Source: Calditrichia bacterium
GTDB lineage: Bacteria > Calditrichota > Calditrichia > RBG-13-44-9 > J075
Direction of reading: 5' to 3'
Assembly: GCA_028284905.1 (NCBI GenBank)
Contig: JANQQU010000052.1
Location: forward strand, 45,157 to 109,156
Length of the DNA: 64,000 nucleotides
The notes beneath the pieces are model-generated. The model was not told where the DNA came from and did no database searches. It saw only the letters and a list, made by a program, of their open reading frames with translations. Both the position numbers and the translations under genes were made by a program. This document shows, one piece after another, positions 36,235 through 46,529 of this stretch (positions are counted from its first letter, which is position 1; each line of letters starts with the position of its first letter).

Positions 36235-37530
36235 ATGAAGTTACTCTTAATGCTGACTGTGATATCCGCCAGCCTGTTTTTCTTTAGTTGTGAAAATAAT
36301 ACACTGGATTCTGTTCAGACGGATAGCAGCACCAGCAAACTGGTTGTAGATACGCTTTATGCATCATCTACAAGAACTCTGGCGACAACTTTTAAACCAA
36401 CAACGTTGAGCGCCTCCCGATTGCAAGCGGGTGATTTGGGTGGCTACACTTTTCGCCCCATTCTTCGTTTTACCAATTTTCCCACCGATACTTTGGATGC
36501 AACCAACAAAATTACCGTTACCGACGCCCGCATAGAGTTTAAAGCACTTGGTGCCACCGGTAATGCAACGGATGGTGCCCGGCTTCGCGCCTATCGCGTC
36601 AATCAGCCCTGGCTGACAGATGTCGATTCTGTCGGCGTGGATGGCACAGGCAAAACAGTTCGCTGGCAGGACCGGCACTTTGCTTATGTCAATCAGGATA
36701 CCGTATTGGGAGAAATGGAAATCTCAGTTAACGGCGATAATATTCCGGAGAGTTTGCAAACTTTTGAATTTGATGAAGATGCCTTACCGATTGTCAGCGA
36801 CTGGGCAGATACTACCGCCGGTATTTCCAATTTCGGTTTAATGCTTGATCCGGTTGGCGATCTCGATTTCATCATGCACATTGAAGCTCGCCTCCTCACT
36901 GTGACAGATACTGCCGGTCCGACGCTGATTTATTCCTATAAATTCGAAAATGATGATTCGGTACGCACTGATACGATTCTGGCAATTAGTGATGCCTTCC
37001 TTATTGCCGGAGATCTGGATACCATTCCCGGCCGCACATATGCAACAACTTACGATTCTGCCCGGGTCACACTAATGCAATTTGATTTCGAGCAGCTGAA
37101 TACCCTCTATCCTGGTGGTTTTAACGTCGCCTCGGCAAATTTACAAATTCCCATCGACTGGGCGAACACCATTGTTGATACCATTACCGGTCCCAATCTG
37201 CAATTAATAGCAGCAAACAGCGAATCGGATAGTGTTGCCATTAATCTTACCTATGCAACCAATGCCTCGCTCATTGTTGAAATGAACCAATATAGCGACG
37301 GTGATATCTACCTGGAAACCCAGGCAGGTAATGAACGACAGGACCTCGCTGGTGGTTACGTTCAGGTTAAACTCAACGATAGTGAGTTCTACGATTATTT
37401 TTACATCGAAGAAAAATCCAAAGCCAGTTATTTCAGTCGGTTCGTATTTTTTGAGGGGGATTCTTTAACTTTAGAGAACCGGCCAAGAATTATCATCAAG
37501 TCCCTGCTGTTACCTGATGAGAGATTGTAA
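36235..37530 (+). CDS. Beta-rich lipoprotein of unknown function
   Basis: This is a 431-residue predicted lipoprotein (signal MKLLLMLTVISASLFFFSC, lipid Cys at 19). The rest is a series of beta-strands, including FRPILRFTNFPTDTLDATNK and VTDARIEFKALGAT. This resembles the N-terminal sheet of DNRLRE-type cell-surface proteins, but I cannot assign a family with confidence. The frame opens at 36217, but ATG 36235 is preceded by AAAGG and starts the signal peptide. The barrel gene follows after 15 bp, so the two are probably co-transcribed and may work together at the surface. Confidence 0.7.
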   Translation: MKLLLMLTVISASLFFFSCENNTLDSVQTDSSTSKLVVDTLYASSTRTLATTFKPTTLSASRLQAGDLGGYTFRPILRFTNFPTDTLDATNKITVTDARIEFKALGATGNATDGARLRAYRVNQPWLTDVDSVGVDGTGKTVRWQDRHFAYVNQDTVLGEMEISVNGDNIPESLQTFEFDEDALPIVSDWADTTAGISNFGLMLDPVGDLDFIMHIEARLLTVTDTAGPTLIYSYKFENDDSVRTDTILAISDAFLIAGDLDTIPGRTYATTYDSARVTLMQFDFEQLNTLYPGGFNVASANLQIPIDWANTIVDTITGPNLQLIAANSESDSVAINLTYATNASLIVEMNQYSDGDIYLETQAGNERQDLAGGYVQVKLNDSEFYDYFYIEEKSKASYFSRFVFFEGDSLTLENRPRIIIKSLLLPDERL

Positions 37531-37545
37531 AGAAAGGGTATTTTA

Positions 37546-38745
37546 ATGAATAGTTTTTTTAAGCGAACATTACTGTTTTTAATTTGCGCCGCTTTTAGTC
37601 TACAAGGTGGATCATATTTTTCCGCAAAAGCAAAAGGCCTCGGTCTGCGCGTCTATTCAACCGGCGTTCGTGGATACGGCATGGGTGCTACCGGACTGGC
37701 GTCTGTGGACTCAATAATGGTTGCCAGTAATACCATTTCCCAGTGGCGCTATCTTAACCGGACTCGTGCAACAATCGATTTCTTTTACAATCGTAACACT
37801 CTCGAAGTTGGCGATAACAATTTTACTACTGTTGTTGGGAATTTACTGGGGATGAATGTCGCCATACCGCTGAAAGAGAAAAAGTGGTATATGGGGCTAA
37901 CCATTCAACCTTATACCAGTGTGGATTTCAAGAATAGTGAGCAGGTAGATGGTGATATTAATTTCACACAATTTAACCTGCGCAGTGGCGGTGTCTACAA
38001 GTCCCAGATAAATGTCAGCTGGTCTCCGATTCCCCAGATGGGATTATCCCTCAATGGCAATTACTATTTTGGTTCTATCCAGGATAATTATGTTTTCAGA
38101 TTTGATGATGACAGCAACGAACTACTTCCCAGCGACCACACAATTCGCTATCGTTTTAAAGGACCGTCAGCAGGCTTCAGCATGGATCTGCGTCCGGTAA
38201 ACGCGATTGCCCTTGCGGGTTTTGTTGATCTGCAGGCAAATGTAGACCTGCGAACAGTATATGAATCGCAGGTGCCTGTTTCTGATGAAGCAGATCGTAA
38301 TTTTAAGGCCTTCCCGCTTCATTATGGTATCGGCAGTAACATCATGCTTAACAAACGCTGGAATATTGCTGTAGACTATTCCGCCCAGAAGTGGTCTGAA
38401 ACACTGGTAACCGCGGATCCCGAATTTGATGATTGGTCTCACTTCGGCGTTGGTATTGAAAGAAAAATGCTCCACAAAAGACGGGCAGGGTTTTTCAATG
38501 GCATGGATATCCGTGCTGGCTATTCCCGCACACAATTAGGGTATCTCTTTAATGCGGAACCGGTCTATCAATCGGCTGTTCACATCGGCTTTGGAATTCC
38601 GTTTACTGCCAGACAAAACAGACTAGACTTTGGTTTGGAAATTGGCGTCCGTGGTGATCAGGAAAAAAATCTCGCCCGGGAAAGATTTATCAACTTCCAG
38701 ATATCTGCTTCAATCGGTGAACTTTGGTTCCAGAAACTACGCTAA
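37546..38745 (+). CDS. PorV/FadL-like outer-membrane beta-barrel protein
   Basis: This is a 399-residue protein with a signal peptide (RTLLFLICAAFSLQGGSYF). It opens with the run GVRGYGMGATGLASVDS, which recalls the N-terminus of PorV/PorQ and FadL-like barrels of the FCB group. It ends with amphipathic strands closing INFQISASIGELWFQKLR. Such barrels include T9SS shuttle proteins and fatty-acid channels. The upstream lipoprotein gene is 15 bp away with an AAAGGG site before this ATG. A type IX secretion link is inference, supported only by the sorting tail on another protein in this window. Confidence 0.75.
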   Translation: MNSFFKRTLLFLICAAFSLQGGSYFSAKAKGLGLRVYSTGVRGYGMGATGLASVDSIMVASNTISQWRYLNRTRATIDFFYNRNTLEVGDNNFTTVVGNLLGMNVAIPLKEKKWYMGLTIQPYTSVDFKNSEQVDGDINFTQFNLRSGGVYKSQINVSWSPIPQMGLSLNGNYYFGSIQDNYVFRFDDDSNELLPSDHTIRYRFKGPSAGFSMDLRPVNAIALAGFVDLQANVDLRTVYESQVPVSDEADRNFKAFPLHYGIGSNIMLNKRWNIAVDYSAQKWSETLVTADPEFDDWSHFGVGIERKMLHKRRAGFFNGMDIRAGYSRTQLGYLFNAEPVYQSAVHIGFGIPFTARQNRLDFGLEIGVRGDQEKNLARERFINFQISASIGELWFQKLR

Positions 38746-38924
38746 CAGCTTCATTATTAATGCATCAAACATCGATTTCAGCATTTTATAACATAGGGTT
38801 TAGCAAGCTAAAATAGTCACAAATCCGCTTGTCTAAATCCTTTTGTTGCCTTAAAATTAATAGCATAACAGATGCGCCATTTGTACTCGAAATATGTTAT
38901 TAGCCAATAATCAGGAGGACAGTT

Positions 38925-40223
38925 TTGAAAATGCAGCCGTTTTTAAAGGGTATCTCACGTTTACTCTTCGCGCTTGTTCTAATTTCTGGTGTAGCTTTTG
39001 CGCAGGATGATGACGATATGGAAATGGAAGAAGGCGGTGGTGACTGTAAACCTGCCAGCTTTGAAACCAGCTACGATAAATTTCAATCTGATACAATTGC
39101 TACCCGGCAAGTACAGATTTGGTATAGTTTTGGTCAGGAAGAATACAAACATAAGCAGTATGCAAAAGCAGTTCCTTACTTTTGGAAAGTGCTGGTAAAC
39201 GACAATGTAGGCACCTTCAAGGTAACTTACTCCAAGCTCGCTACTTCTTATTTTGAACTTGGGAAGCAGAATCCCGATAAAACCAGTGCTTACCTCGATA
39301 GTACTTTGTTAATCGTTTATCGCGGACTGGAAGCTCACCCAACCAATAACACTTTGCATTTCCGGGCTGGCAGTATCCAGCGCTCCCGTGCAAACTTTGA
39401 ATGTGCAGTGCCGCATTATGAAGCATTGACGAACGCCAACCCGACCCAGGCCAGCTATCTGAAGATTTTGGCCGATCTCTACTTCAAACTGGAAGACGAG
39501 CGTTGTATCGAAGTACAACAAAAATTAATCGACCTCGATCCGGAGAATGTAGACAACCGCAATACCATGGTAAATATGGTTACCTACTTCGGTGGTGATC
39601 CGCTGGACGTAATGCGGAAGGCTTTCGAAAGTGATACGACGAATATTACCAATGCTGTCAAATATGGCCGGGAAGCATTAATTACCGGTGATTACAAAGC
39701 CGCGTTACGTGCTTTCAACGCTGTAACTGTTCAGGATCCCAAGCATGTCGAAGCAATGGATCAGATGGCGAAAGCTTACGAAGGATTGGATCAGAATAGT
39801 AAAGCGATTGCTACTTACAAGAGCATACTCGATATCGATCCGCAGAATATTCGCGTGCTCTGCTCTCTGGCCCGCGCGTATGTAGCACAGAACAGTTTTT
39901 CCACTGCCCGGAATTATGCTATAAAAGCACGCCGGATTGATTCAAATAACGGAGAGCCTTATATTGTTATGGGAGAAATATATACCCGCGCAGCGGAATA
40001 CTGCTCCGGCAAACGGGATGATGACAAAGGTTATTCCTATGACGATAAGCTGGTGTTCGAAAAAGCAGCGGCACAATATCGCCAGGCCGAGAAGGATCCG
40101 AATTTCGCATCGACTGCTAACAGTCGGCGCAAAGCACTTGTATCCTTCTTCCGCACGAAAGAAGATAAGTTTATGATTAAACGCGAAAATATTACTGACG
40201 GCTGTTATAGCTGGATTCCTTAA
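38925..40223 (+). CDS. Exported TPR-repeat protein
   Basis: This is a 432-residue protein with a signal peptide (RLLFALVLISGVAFAQ). An acidic stretch (DDDDMEMEEGGGD) precedes a chain of tetratricopeptide repeats from about 60 to 390. Examples are QIWYSFGQEEYKHKQYAKA and AMDQMAKAYEGLDQNSKAIA. It would be a periplasmic protein-protein scaffold. TTG at 38925 lies 6 bases after AGGAGG and is given as the start, while ATG 38931 is 12 bases away and is the alternative. An intrinsic terminator follows. Confidence 0.85.
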   Translation: MKMQPFLKGISRLLFALVLISGVAFAQDDDDMEMEEGGGDCKPASFETSYDKFQSDTIATRQVQIWYSFGQEEYKHKQYAKAVPYFWKVLVNDNVGTFKVTYSKLATSYFELGKQNPDKTSAYLDSTLLIVYRGLEAHPTNNTLHFRAGSIQRSRANFECAVPHYEALTNANPTQASYLKILADLYFKLEDERCIEVQQKLIDLDPENVDNRNTMVNMVTYFGGDPLDVMRKAFESDTTNITNAVKYGREALITGDYKAALRAFNAVTVQDPKHVEAMDQMAKAYEGLDQNSKAIATYKSILDIDPQNIRVLCSLARAYVAQNSFSTARNYAIKARRIDSNNGEPYIVMGEIYTRAAEYCSGKRDDDKGYSYDDKLVFEKAAAQYRQAEKDPNFASTANSRRKALVSFFRTKEDKFMIKRENITDGCYSWIP

Positions 40224-40256
40224 TATTTTTCAATCATAAATATGCAATATTTTTTC

Positions 40257-40296
40257 AAGCGCCAAGTATCCCTGCGAACTTGGCGCTTGGCCTTTT
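40257..40296 (+). terminator. Intrinsic terminator after the TPR gene
   Basis: An 11-bp perfect stem (aagcgccaagt with acttggcgctt) with a 10-base loop lies 34 bp after the stop and is followed by ggccttttaa. Confidence 0.75.
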
Positions 40297-40362
40297 AAGC
40301 GGTTTTATAATTTATACTTTCCTCAATATTCCGATACTACCAAGCGCCCAGAGGAGGTCGAT

Positions 40363-41667
40363 ATGTTAAAACATGTTAAAGAATTTGATCCGGACATTTA
40401 TCAGGCGATCATGGATGAGACCGAGCGGGAAAACACCACCGTGGAGCTCATCGCATCCGAAAATTTTGTCAGTCGGGCAGTCCTGGAAACTGCCGGTTGT
40501 GTTATGACCAACAAGTATGCCGAAGGTTATCCCGGAAAACGTTATTACGGCGGTTGCGAATGCGTTGATGTTGCCGAGAACCTCGCCCGCGATCGCGCAA
40601 AAGAGCTATTTGGCGCCGAGTATGCCAACGTTCAGCCCCACTCCGGTGCCCAGGCGAATATGGCAATTTACTTCACCTTTTGTAAGCCCGGCGATACCGT
40701 AATGGGAATGAACCTGGCGCATGGTGGCCACCTTACCCACGGCAGCCCCGTAAATTTTTCCGGTAAAATTTACAACATTGTTGCCTATGGTGTAAATGAG
40801 TCTACCGGTTATATCGACATGGATGATGTCGCTAAAAAAGCCCGGGAGCACAAACCCCGGATGATTGTGGTCGGCGCCAGTGCCTACAGCCGTTTTTACG
40901 AGTTTGAAAAATTCCGGGAAATCGCCGACGAAATCGGTGCGATCCTTTGGGCGGATATTGCCCATCCGGCTGGACTTGTCGCCGCCGGACTTCATCCATC
41001 TCCTATTCCGCACTGTAATATCGTCACAACGACGACGCACAAAACCTTGCGCGGTCCTCGCGGTGGACTTATCCTGATGGGAAAAGACCCGCTCAATGAT
41101 ATGAATATTGTTGCCCCGAAATCCGGCCGGGTTAAGAATGTTTCTGAATTGCTGGACAGCACCGTTATGCCTGGTGTGCAGGGCGGCCCGCTGATGCATG
41201 TTGTCGCGGCAAAAGCCGTCGCCTTTAAAGAAGCGTTGCAGCCCTCCTTTAAAACATATGCGGCCCAAATTATAGCAAATGCCCAGGCACTGGCGAATGA
41301 ATTAATGGCATTGGGTTATAAGATTGTTTCCGGCGGTACTGAAAACCATGTTATGCTGGTAGATCTTACCGATAAGGACATCACAGGCCGGGACGCGGAA
41401 AACGCACTGCATGCTGCCGGGATCACTGTTAATAAGAACATGGTACCATTTGACAAACGCAGCCCCTTCGTTACCAGTGGTATCCGCCTCGGCACGGCAG
41501 CAATGACCACTCGTGGTTTCAAGGAAACAGAAATGAAGGCCACTGCCCAGATGATGGACCGGGTCCTGAAAGCGCCGGACCAGGCAGATGTTCAGGCGAA
41601 AGTAAAAGCGGAAATCCGGGAAATGTGCCTGCGATTTCCGATGTATGATTTCGCCCGGGAAGCATAA
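40363..41667 (+). CDS. glyA: Serine hydroxymethyltransferase
   Basis: This is a 434-residue PLP enzyme that interconverts serine and glycine while loading one carbon onto tetrahydrofolate. It keeps the family wording throughout: [47 protein letters not shown], and the PLP lysine in [14 protein letters not shown] (about residue 227). Length is normal. AGAGGAGG precedes the ATG. It supplies 5,10-methylene-THF, the substrate of the MetF encoded 6 kb downstream. It is followed by a strong terminator, so it is a single-gene unit. Confidence 0.98.
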   Translation: MLKHVKEFDPDIYQAIMDETERENTTVELIASENFVSRAVLETAGCVMTNKYAEGYPGKRYYGGCECVDVAENLARDRAKELFGAEYANVQPHSGAQANMAIYFTFCKPGDTVMGMNLAHGGHLTHGSPVNFSGKIYNIVAYGVNESTGYIDMDDVAKKAREHKPRMIVVGASAYSRFYEFEKFREIADEIGAILWADIAHPAGLVAAGLHPSPIPHCNIVTTTTHKTLRGPRGGLILMGKDPLNDMNIVAPKSGRVKNVSELLDSTVMPGVQGGPLMHVVAAKAVAFKEALQPSFKTYAAQIIANAQALANELMALGYKIVSGGTENHVMLVDLTDKDITGRDAENALHAAGITVNKNMVPFDKRSPFVTSGIRLGTAAMTTRGFKETEMKATAQMMDRVLKAPDQADVQAKVKAEIREMCLRFPMYDFAREA

Positions 41668-41720
41668 ACATTAGTAAAATCCCGAACGATTGATCAAATA
41701 TTCTTATTCGTTTTTCCAAA

Positions 41721-41750
41721 ATGCCGGTCTTTGCAGACCGGCATTTTTAT
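41721..41750 (+). terminator. Intrinsic terminator after glyA
   Basis: A 10-bp perfect stem (atgccggtct with agaccggcat) closes a 4-base loop (ttgc) and runs into ttttatt. Confidence 0.9.
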
Positions 41751-41847
41751 TATTGGCGGAAGCGTGTTTAGTCATTGCTTTTCCTGCCATATCTGGTTAT
41801 TAATGTGAAGAACGATATGCATAAGGAAAACGAACAGGAGGAAACAG

Positions 41848-42489
41848 GTGCTCCCGGAAAAAGATCGGAAAATGGTCCTGAAAATTCTCGCCGATATTTA
41901 CGGCGATACAACAACTGCCCTTGAATTTGATACCGATTTTCAGCTACTCATCGCTACGATCATGTCAGCGCAAAGTACTGATGATCAGGTTAATAAAATT
42001 ACCCGGCCGCTTTTCGCAGATCATCCCGATGCGGCCGCTATTGCCAGTCTTAGCCTGCCCGAGCTGGAAGAAAAAATCAAGCGGGTCGGCCTCTTCCGCA
42101 GTAAGGCGAAAAATGTGCATGCTACCGCGAAAATTTTGCAGGAAGAATACAATGGTGAAGTCCCGAGAACCCGTGCGGAGTTGGAACGTCTACCCGGCGT
42201 TGGCCGGAAAACTGCCAATGTGGTTATGAGTGTCGCTTTCGATATTCCCGCCATCGCCGTCGATACTCACGTCTTTCGGGTATCCAACCGCATTGGACTG
42301 GCTGAAGCAAAAAATGAACGAAAAACGGAAAATCAGCTGATGGAAAATATTCCGGAAAATCAGTGGAGCCTCGCCCATCATTGGTTGATCTGGCATGGAC
42401 GAAAGATTTGTAAAGCACAAAGGCCACAATGCGATATTTGCCCGTTGCAGCAGTATTGTCAATACTATAAATCCCTGGAGAAAGGCTAG
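41848..42489 (+). CDS. nth: Endonuclease III (base-excision DNA glycosylase)
   Basis: This 213-residue enzyme removes oxidised pyrimidines and nicks at abasic sites. The helix-hairpin-helix LPGVGRKTANVV contains the catalytic Lys, and the catalytic Asp lies in AVDTHVFRVSNR. The 4Fe-4S cluster has the standard spacing of Cys in CKAQRPQCDICPLQQYC near the end. The start is GTG at 41848 with an AGGAGG site. The following LytS-type kinase gene begins 16 bp after its stop. Confidence 0.97.
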   Translation: MLPEKDRKMVLKILADIYGDTTTALEFDTDFQLLIATIMSAQSTDDQVNKITRPLFADHPDAAAIASLSLPELEEKIKRVGLFRSKAKNVHATAKILQEEYNGEVPRTRAELERLPGVGRKTANVVMSVAFDIPAIAVDTHVFRVSNRIGLAEAKNERKTENQLMENIPENQWSLAHHWLIWHGRKICKAQRPQCDICPLQQYCQYYKSLEKG

Positions 42490-42504
42490 TTTCCCTCGAC
42501 AGCC

Positions 42505-43614
42505 ATGCGAAACTACATTCAAAAATACTGGCGAACATCATTGCTGGTGTTCGCTCTCTGGACCGGGCTGGGACTATTATATGTGCTTCAGGCGCATATT
42601 TATGATATCAGTCGGGGGAATCCATTTAACTGGTTTCAGAATTTCACTTATCGCATGACCAATTACTGGACCTGGGCAGCGCTGACGCCCCTGATTTATT
42701 GGCTCACCAAAAAATTCACACTGGAGCAACCACAAAGATTTAGAAATATCTTTATCCACATTGGATTTAGCTTATTACTTGCACCGCTGCATCGCGTTGC
42801 GGCATTGTTATTTAATTTCACCGTTTTCGACTTTTTCGGACAACTGCAGCAGCCGGTGCTTGCCATGATGTCCGTTGCCCGAATGGGTATCATCACCGGT
42901 AGTTTGGATAGCCTGGTGATGTATTGGACAGTGTTGGTTATCATTTTCAGTCTCGATGCCTACCGGAAATATCAACAACACAAACTAATCTCAGCGCAAT
43001 TGGAAACGCAATTGGCCCAAGCGCAGCTGCAGGCGCTAAAGATGCAACTGCATCCCCACTTTCTCTTCAATACGCTTCACGCAATTTCATCCCTGATGGA
43101 CGAAGATAAAAAAACCGCACGCAGCATGCTTGTCCGCCTCAGCGAATTATTGCGAGCAACATTGGAAAATGTCGGCGTGCAGGAAGTTTCCCTCAAACAA
43201 GAACTGGATATACTAAATCGCTACCTCGCAATCGAACAAATCCGCTTCCAGGATCGCTTAAAGATTGATTATGATATCGCGCCGGAAACGCTCTCTGCCC
43301 GGGTGCCAAATCTCTTATTGCAGCCACTGGTGGAAAACGCAATTCGCCATGGCATTGCGCCGCAGTCGACTGCTGGTGTTATCGCCATTCAGGCCCGGCG
43401 CAATAACGGCACCTTGCAATTAACCGTGGTTGATGATGGCATTGGTAACATAGCAGGGAATATTCGAGAAGGCGTCGGGCTGACAAACACCCGCTCCCGC
43501 CTCGAACGCCTTTATGGCAACGCTCAATCGGTGCAAATTCATTCTCCGCAAAATGGCGGCTGGCGGGTAGATATTGAGTTTCCTTTTTCAGCCGGAGAAA
43601 ATCAGGATGCCTAA
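42505..43614 (+). CDS. LytS/YehU-type sensor histidine kinase
   Basis: This is a 369-residue membrane kinase. Four hydrophobic segments (about 12-32, 52-70, 82-105 and 130-150) precede a short coiled coil. The His_kinase domain reads QLHPHFLFNTLHAISSL (phospho-acceptor region at about 183-186) and then LIEQIRFQDRL-like wording. The ATPase has LLQPLVENAIRHGI and VVDDGIGN. It belongs to the LytS/YehU family, which pairs with LytTR regulators. The next gene, starting 8 bases before its stop, encodes exactly such a regulator. Confidence 0.95.
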   Translation: MRNYIQKYWRTSLLVFALWTGLGLLYVLQAHIYDISRGNPFNWFQNFTYRMTNYWTWAALTPLIYWLTKKFTLEQPQRFRNIFIHIGFSLLLAPLHRVAALLFNFTVFDFFGQLQQPVLAMMSVARMGIITGSLDSLVMYWTVLVIIFSLDAYRKYQQHKLISAQLETQLAQAQLQALKMQLHPHFLFNTLHAISSLMDEDKKTARSMLVRLSELLRATLENVGVQEVSLKQELDILNRYLAIEQIRFQDRLKIDYDIAPETLSARVPNLLLQPLVENAIRHGIAPQSTAGVIAIQARRNNGTLQLTVVDDGIGNIAGNIREGVGLTNTRSRLERLYGNAQSVQIHSPQNGGWRVDIEFPFSAGENQDA

Positions 43615-44401
43615 AAGCTATAAAACAATCATTATAGATGATGAGGTGCTTGCCAGAAAACGGCTAAATAGCTTGCTGGCAACCCAATCAGATTTCGAGC
43701 TGATTGAGGAGTGCGCAAATGGTGTCGAGGCACTGGCAGCCATAAACAGCCTGCGGCCAGATCTCATTTTTCTTGATATACAAATGCCGGATCTGGACGG
43801 ATTTGGCGTTGTCCAGCAATTACCAGCGGATAAACTCCCCTTAATCATATTTGTAACAGCCTATGATCAGTATGCCTTAAAAGCATTCGAAGTACACGCC
43901 GTAGATTATCTCCTCAAACCATTCGATGATGACCGCTTTTATGCCGCGCTGGATCATGTGCGGGCACAATTGAAGCGCCCGGAAGAAAATACCATCAATC
44001 AAAAAATCTTCGCTATGCTGGCAGATATTCAATCCGGCAATCAAACAACCAGCAACGAACAGTATCTTAAACGCATTGCCGTAAAATCTGCCGGGACAAT
44101 TCACTTCGTCCGCACCGAGGAAATTGACTGGATTGAAGCTGCCGGAATTTACATCAAACTGCATTGCGGTAAACGCACTCATTTGATGCGGCAAACGATG
44201 CAACATATCGAATCCGAACTAAATCCCGAACACTTCCTGCGTATCCATCGCTCCACAATCATCAATATTGATGCCGTTAAGTCTCTGCACCCTCATGACC
44301 ATGGCGAATACATCGTTCGCCTGACGAACGGAGTAGAGTTGAAGCTGAGCAGAAATTATCGTGATCGTCTCGATGTCCTTTTAGGCAACTCTCCGGACTA
44401 A
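43607..44401 (+). CDS. LytTR-family response regulator
   Basis: This 264-residue regulator has a receiver domain (about 5-120) with the acidic pair in TIIIDDEVLAR, the Asp in LIFLDIQMPDLDGFG, and the K in VDYLLKPFDDD. The C-terminal LytTR DNA-binding domain (about 160-262) includes EEIDWIEAAGIYIKLHCG and LRIHRSTIINID. The start ATG at 43607 overlaps the last bases of the kinase gene, with AGGA nearby. The frame extends 33 bases further upstream without a good site. It is the cognate regulator of the LytS-type kinase. Confidence 0.95.
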   Translation: MPKSYKTIIIDDEVLARKRLNSLLATQSDFELIEECANGVEALAAINSLRPDLIFLDIQMPDLDGFGVVQQLPADKLPLIIFVTAYDQYALKAFEVHAVDYLLKPFDDDRFYAALDHVRAQLKRPEENTINQKIFAMLADIQSGNQTTSNEQYLKRIAVKSAGTIHFVRTEEIDWIEAAGIYIKLHCGKRTHLMRQTMQHIESELNPEHFLRIHRSTIINIDAVKSLHPHDHGEYIVRLTNGVELKLSRNYRDRLDVLLGNSPD

Positions 44402-44561
44402 TCTGCGGAAGCGGTTCCCACCAATTCTCCATCCTGGAACAGCCACCTTCCGCTTAGCAACACTTTCCGACCGGTTAATATCATTCCGCTATTTTATTTA
44501 ATCCGCATGACGTTAAAGGAACACAAACTGTTCAGTTAATCCTTACATCAATGGAGGTAAA

Positions 44562-46316
44562 ATGTCTCGGGATTTATTAACTCTGTTTCTCGTTTCCCTT
44601 ATTTTTGGGAGTCTGCCATTAAGCGCGCAAACGTTTACCAGAATTACCGATGGGCCAGCGGTCAATGGAGGCGGCAATTCCACCGGCAGTAGCTGGGTCG
44701 ATTTTAACAATGACGGTTTTATCGATCTGTTTGTCGCCAATGGAAATATTTCAGCGGAAAATAATGCGCTCTTCCAGAATAACCGGATGGGAGCGTTTAG
44801 CGCTATACTGAATATTCCCATGGTAACCGACAATACCCCCTCTATCGGTGCAACCTGGGCCGACTACGACAATGATGGCGATGTAGATCTGTTTGTCGCC
44901 AACCGGGAAAATATCAACAATCTGCTCTACGAGAATAATGGAGATGGCAGCTTTCTCACGCTCAGCAATATTCCACCGGTTAGCGACGGGGGAAATTCCA
45001 ACATCAGTAGCTGGCTGGATGTCGAGAACGATGGCGATCTCGATCTCTTTGTCCTCAATTTTAACCAGGCAAACTTTCTCTACCTGAATGATGGTGATGG
45101 AAATTTTAGCCGGGTAAGCGGCGATATTCTGGTGACAGATGTTACGCCTTCTATCAGCGCTGTCTGGGGTGATTACGACAATGATGGCGATCTCGATCTG
45201 TTCGTCGCCAATGGTGGCAACCAGAACAACATTCTTTATATAAACCAGGGAAATGTAACATTTACGAAAACAGTCTTTAGTGATGGCCTGAGCAGCCTGG
45301 GAGCCAGCTGGGGAGATTTTGACAACGATGGCGATCTCGATCTCTTTGTTGCAAATATTCTCGGCGCAAACAATCGCCTCTATCGTAATAGTGGTGCGCC
45401 TGATTATATGCTGACTCCGATGGATGCTGGCTCGCTCTCCAGTGATGGTGGGTTTACCGTTGGCAGCGGTTGGGGAGATTTTGACAACGATGGTGATCTC
45501 GATTTGATTGCCGGCAATGCCAATGGAGAAAACGCCTTTCTTTATACTAACAATGATGATACCACCTTTACGAAAATCAGCAGTGGCGATATTGTCGAAA
45601 ACGGTGGCAGCACTTTTAGCGTTAGCATGGGAGACATCGATCGGGATGGTGATCTTGATATTTACATGAGTAACATAAATAATGAGAACAATTTTCTCTA
45701 CAGAAACGAGCAGACCGGGCGCAACTGGATTTGCATTAAAGGTATTGGCACTACTAGTAATCGCTCCGCCGTGGGCGCCCGAATTCATATAAAATCAATG
45801 ACTGCAAATTCTTCGGTTTGGCAAATGCGGGAAATCGCTTCCCAACATGGTTATAATAGCCAGAACTCTTACTGGCAGCATTTCGGCATTGGAGACGCCC
45901 TCACCGTGGACACCTTATTGCTTCAGTGGCCCGGCGGAGATACCGACACACTTTCCGATTTCACAGCGAACCAATACTATACTGTTGTAGAGAATCAGGG
46001 CGTTCTGGGAATTTCTTCGTCAGGAACCGCTCTCCCCCGGGAATTGACGCTGGAACAGAATTTTCCGAATCCATTCAATCCCGAAACAACCGTGCGCTAT
46101 CATCTTTCCCGAGTAAGTCAGCGAATTATCATTATCTATGACCTTCTTGGACGAGTGGTAAAAGAAATGCCAGCCATCACGCAACCGGCCGGCTCATATG
46201 CGTTTCGGTGGGACGGACGCAATAGTGCCGGAGTGCCGGTCGTTTCCGGGATTTATTATTTAAATATACGCACAACAAACAGCCAGAGTACAATCCCGAT
46301 GCTCCTGATTCGCTAA
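44562..46316 (+). CDS. Secreted FG-GAP/VCBS-repeat protein with T9SS-type sorting tail
   Basis: This is a 584-residue secreted protein with a signal peptide (LFLVSLIFGSLPLSAQ). At least seven FG-GAP/VCBS blades follow, each with a calcium-loop core such as FNNDGFIDLFVANG, YDNDGDVDLFVANR and FDNDGDLDLFVANI (about 40-385). An ASPIC/UnbV-like segment (about 386-480, GRNWICIKGIGTTSNRS) comes next. The C-terminal NFPNPFNPETTVRYHLSR with IIYDLLGRVVKE is the FCB sorting and adhesion tail. It is probably an outer-surface calcium-binding scaffold or adhesin. An intrinsic terminator follows. Confidence 0.92.
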   Translation: MSRDLLTLFLVSLIFGSLPLSAQTFTRITDGPAVNGGGNSTGSSWVDFNNDGFIDLFVANGNISAENNALFQNNRMGAFSAILNIPMVTDNTPSIGATWADYDNDGDVDLFVANRENINNLLYENNGDGSFLTLSNIPPVSDGGNSNISSWLDVENDGDLDLFVLNFNQANFLYLNDGDGNFSRVSGDILVTDVTPSISAVWGDYDNDGDLDLFVANGGNQNNILYINQGNVTFTKTVFSDGLSSLGASWGDFDNDGDLDLFVANILGANNRLYRNSGAPDYMLTPMDAGSLSSDGGFTVGSGWGDFDNDGDLDLIAGNANGENAFLYTNNDDTTFTKISSGDIVENGGSTFSVSMGDIDRDGDLDIYMSNINNENNFLYRNEQTGRNWICIKGIGTTSNRSAVGARIHIKSMTANSSVWQMREIASQHGYNSQNSYWQHFGIGDALTVDTLLLQWPGGDTDTLSDFTANQYYTVVENQGVLGISSSGTALPRELTLEQNFPNPFNPETTVRYHLSRVSQRIIIIYDLLGRVVKEMPAITQPAGSYAFRWDGRNSAGVPVVSGIYYLNIRTTNSQSTIPMLLIR

Positions 46317-46335
46317 TTTTCTAACACTTTATCTC

Positions 46336-46376
46336 AGCCTGTGAAAACCACAAGGATTATTCACAGGCTTTATTTT
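46336..46376 (+). terminator. Intrinsic terminator after the FG-GAP gene
   Basis: A 10-bp perfect stem (agcctgtgaa with ttcacaggct) with a 14-base loop runs into ttattttacc. Confidence 0.8.
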
Positions 46377-46529
46377 ACCAGCATTCCACCCTACTGCCCA
46401 TCCACTTATGTGATCACTTTTGAGCGCAATTAAAGTTGAAATCTCTTCAACTTTGTGCTATCTTTGCCAACTTAAAACAGAGAAAGCATACGGGAAACAA
46501 TACAATACAAAACCAGATCAGAGGGAAAA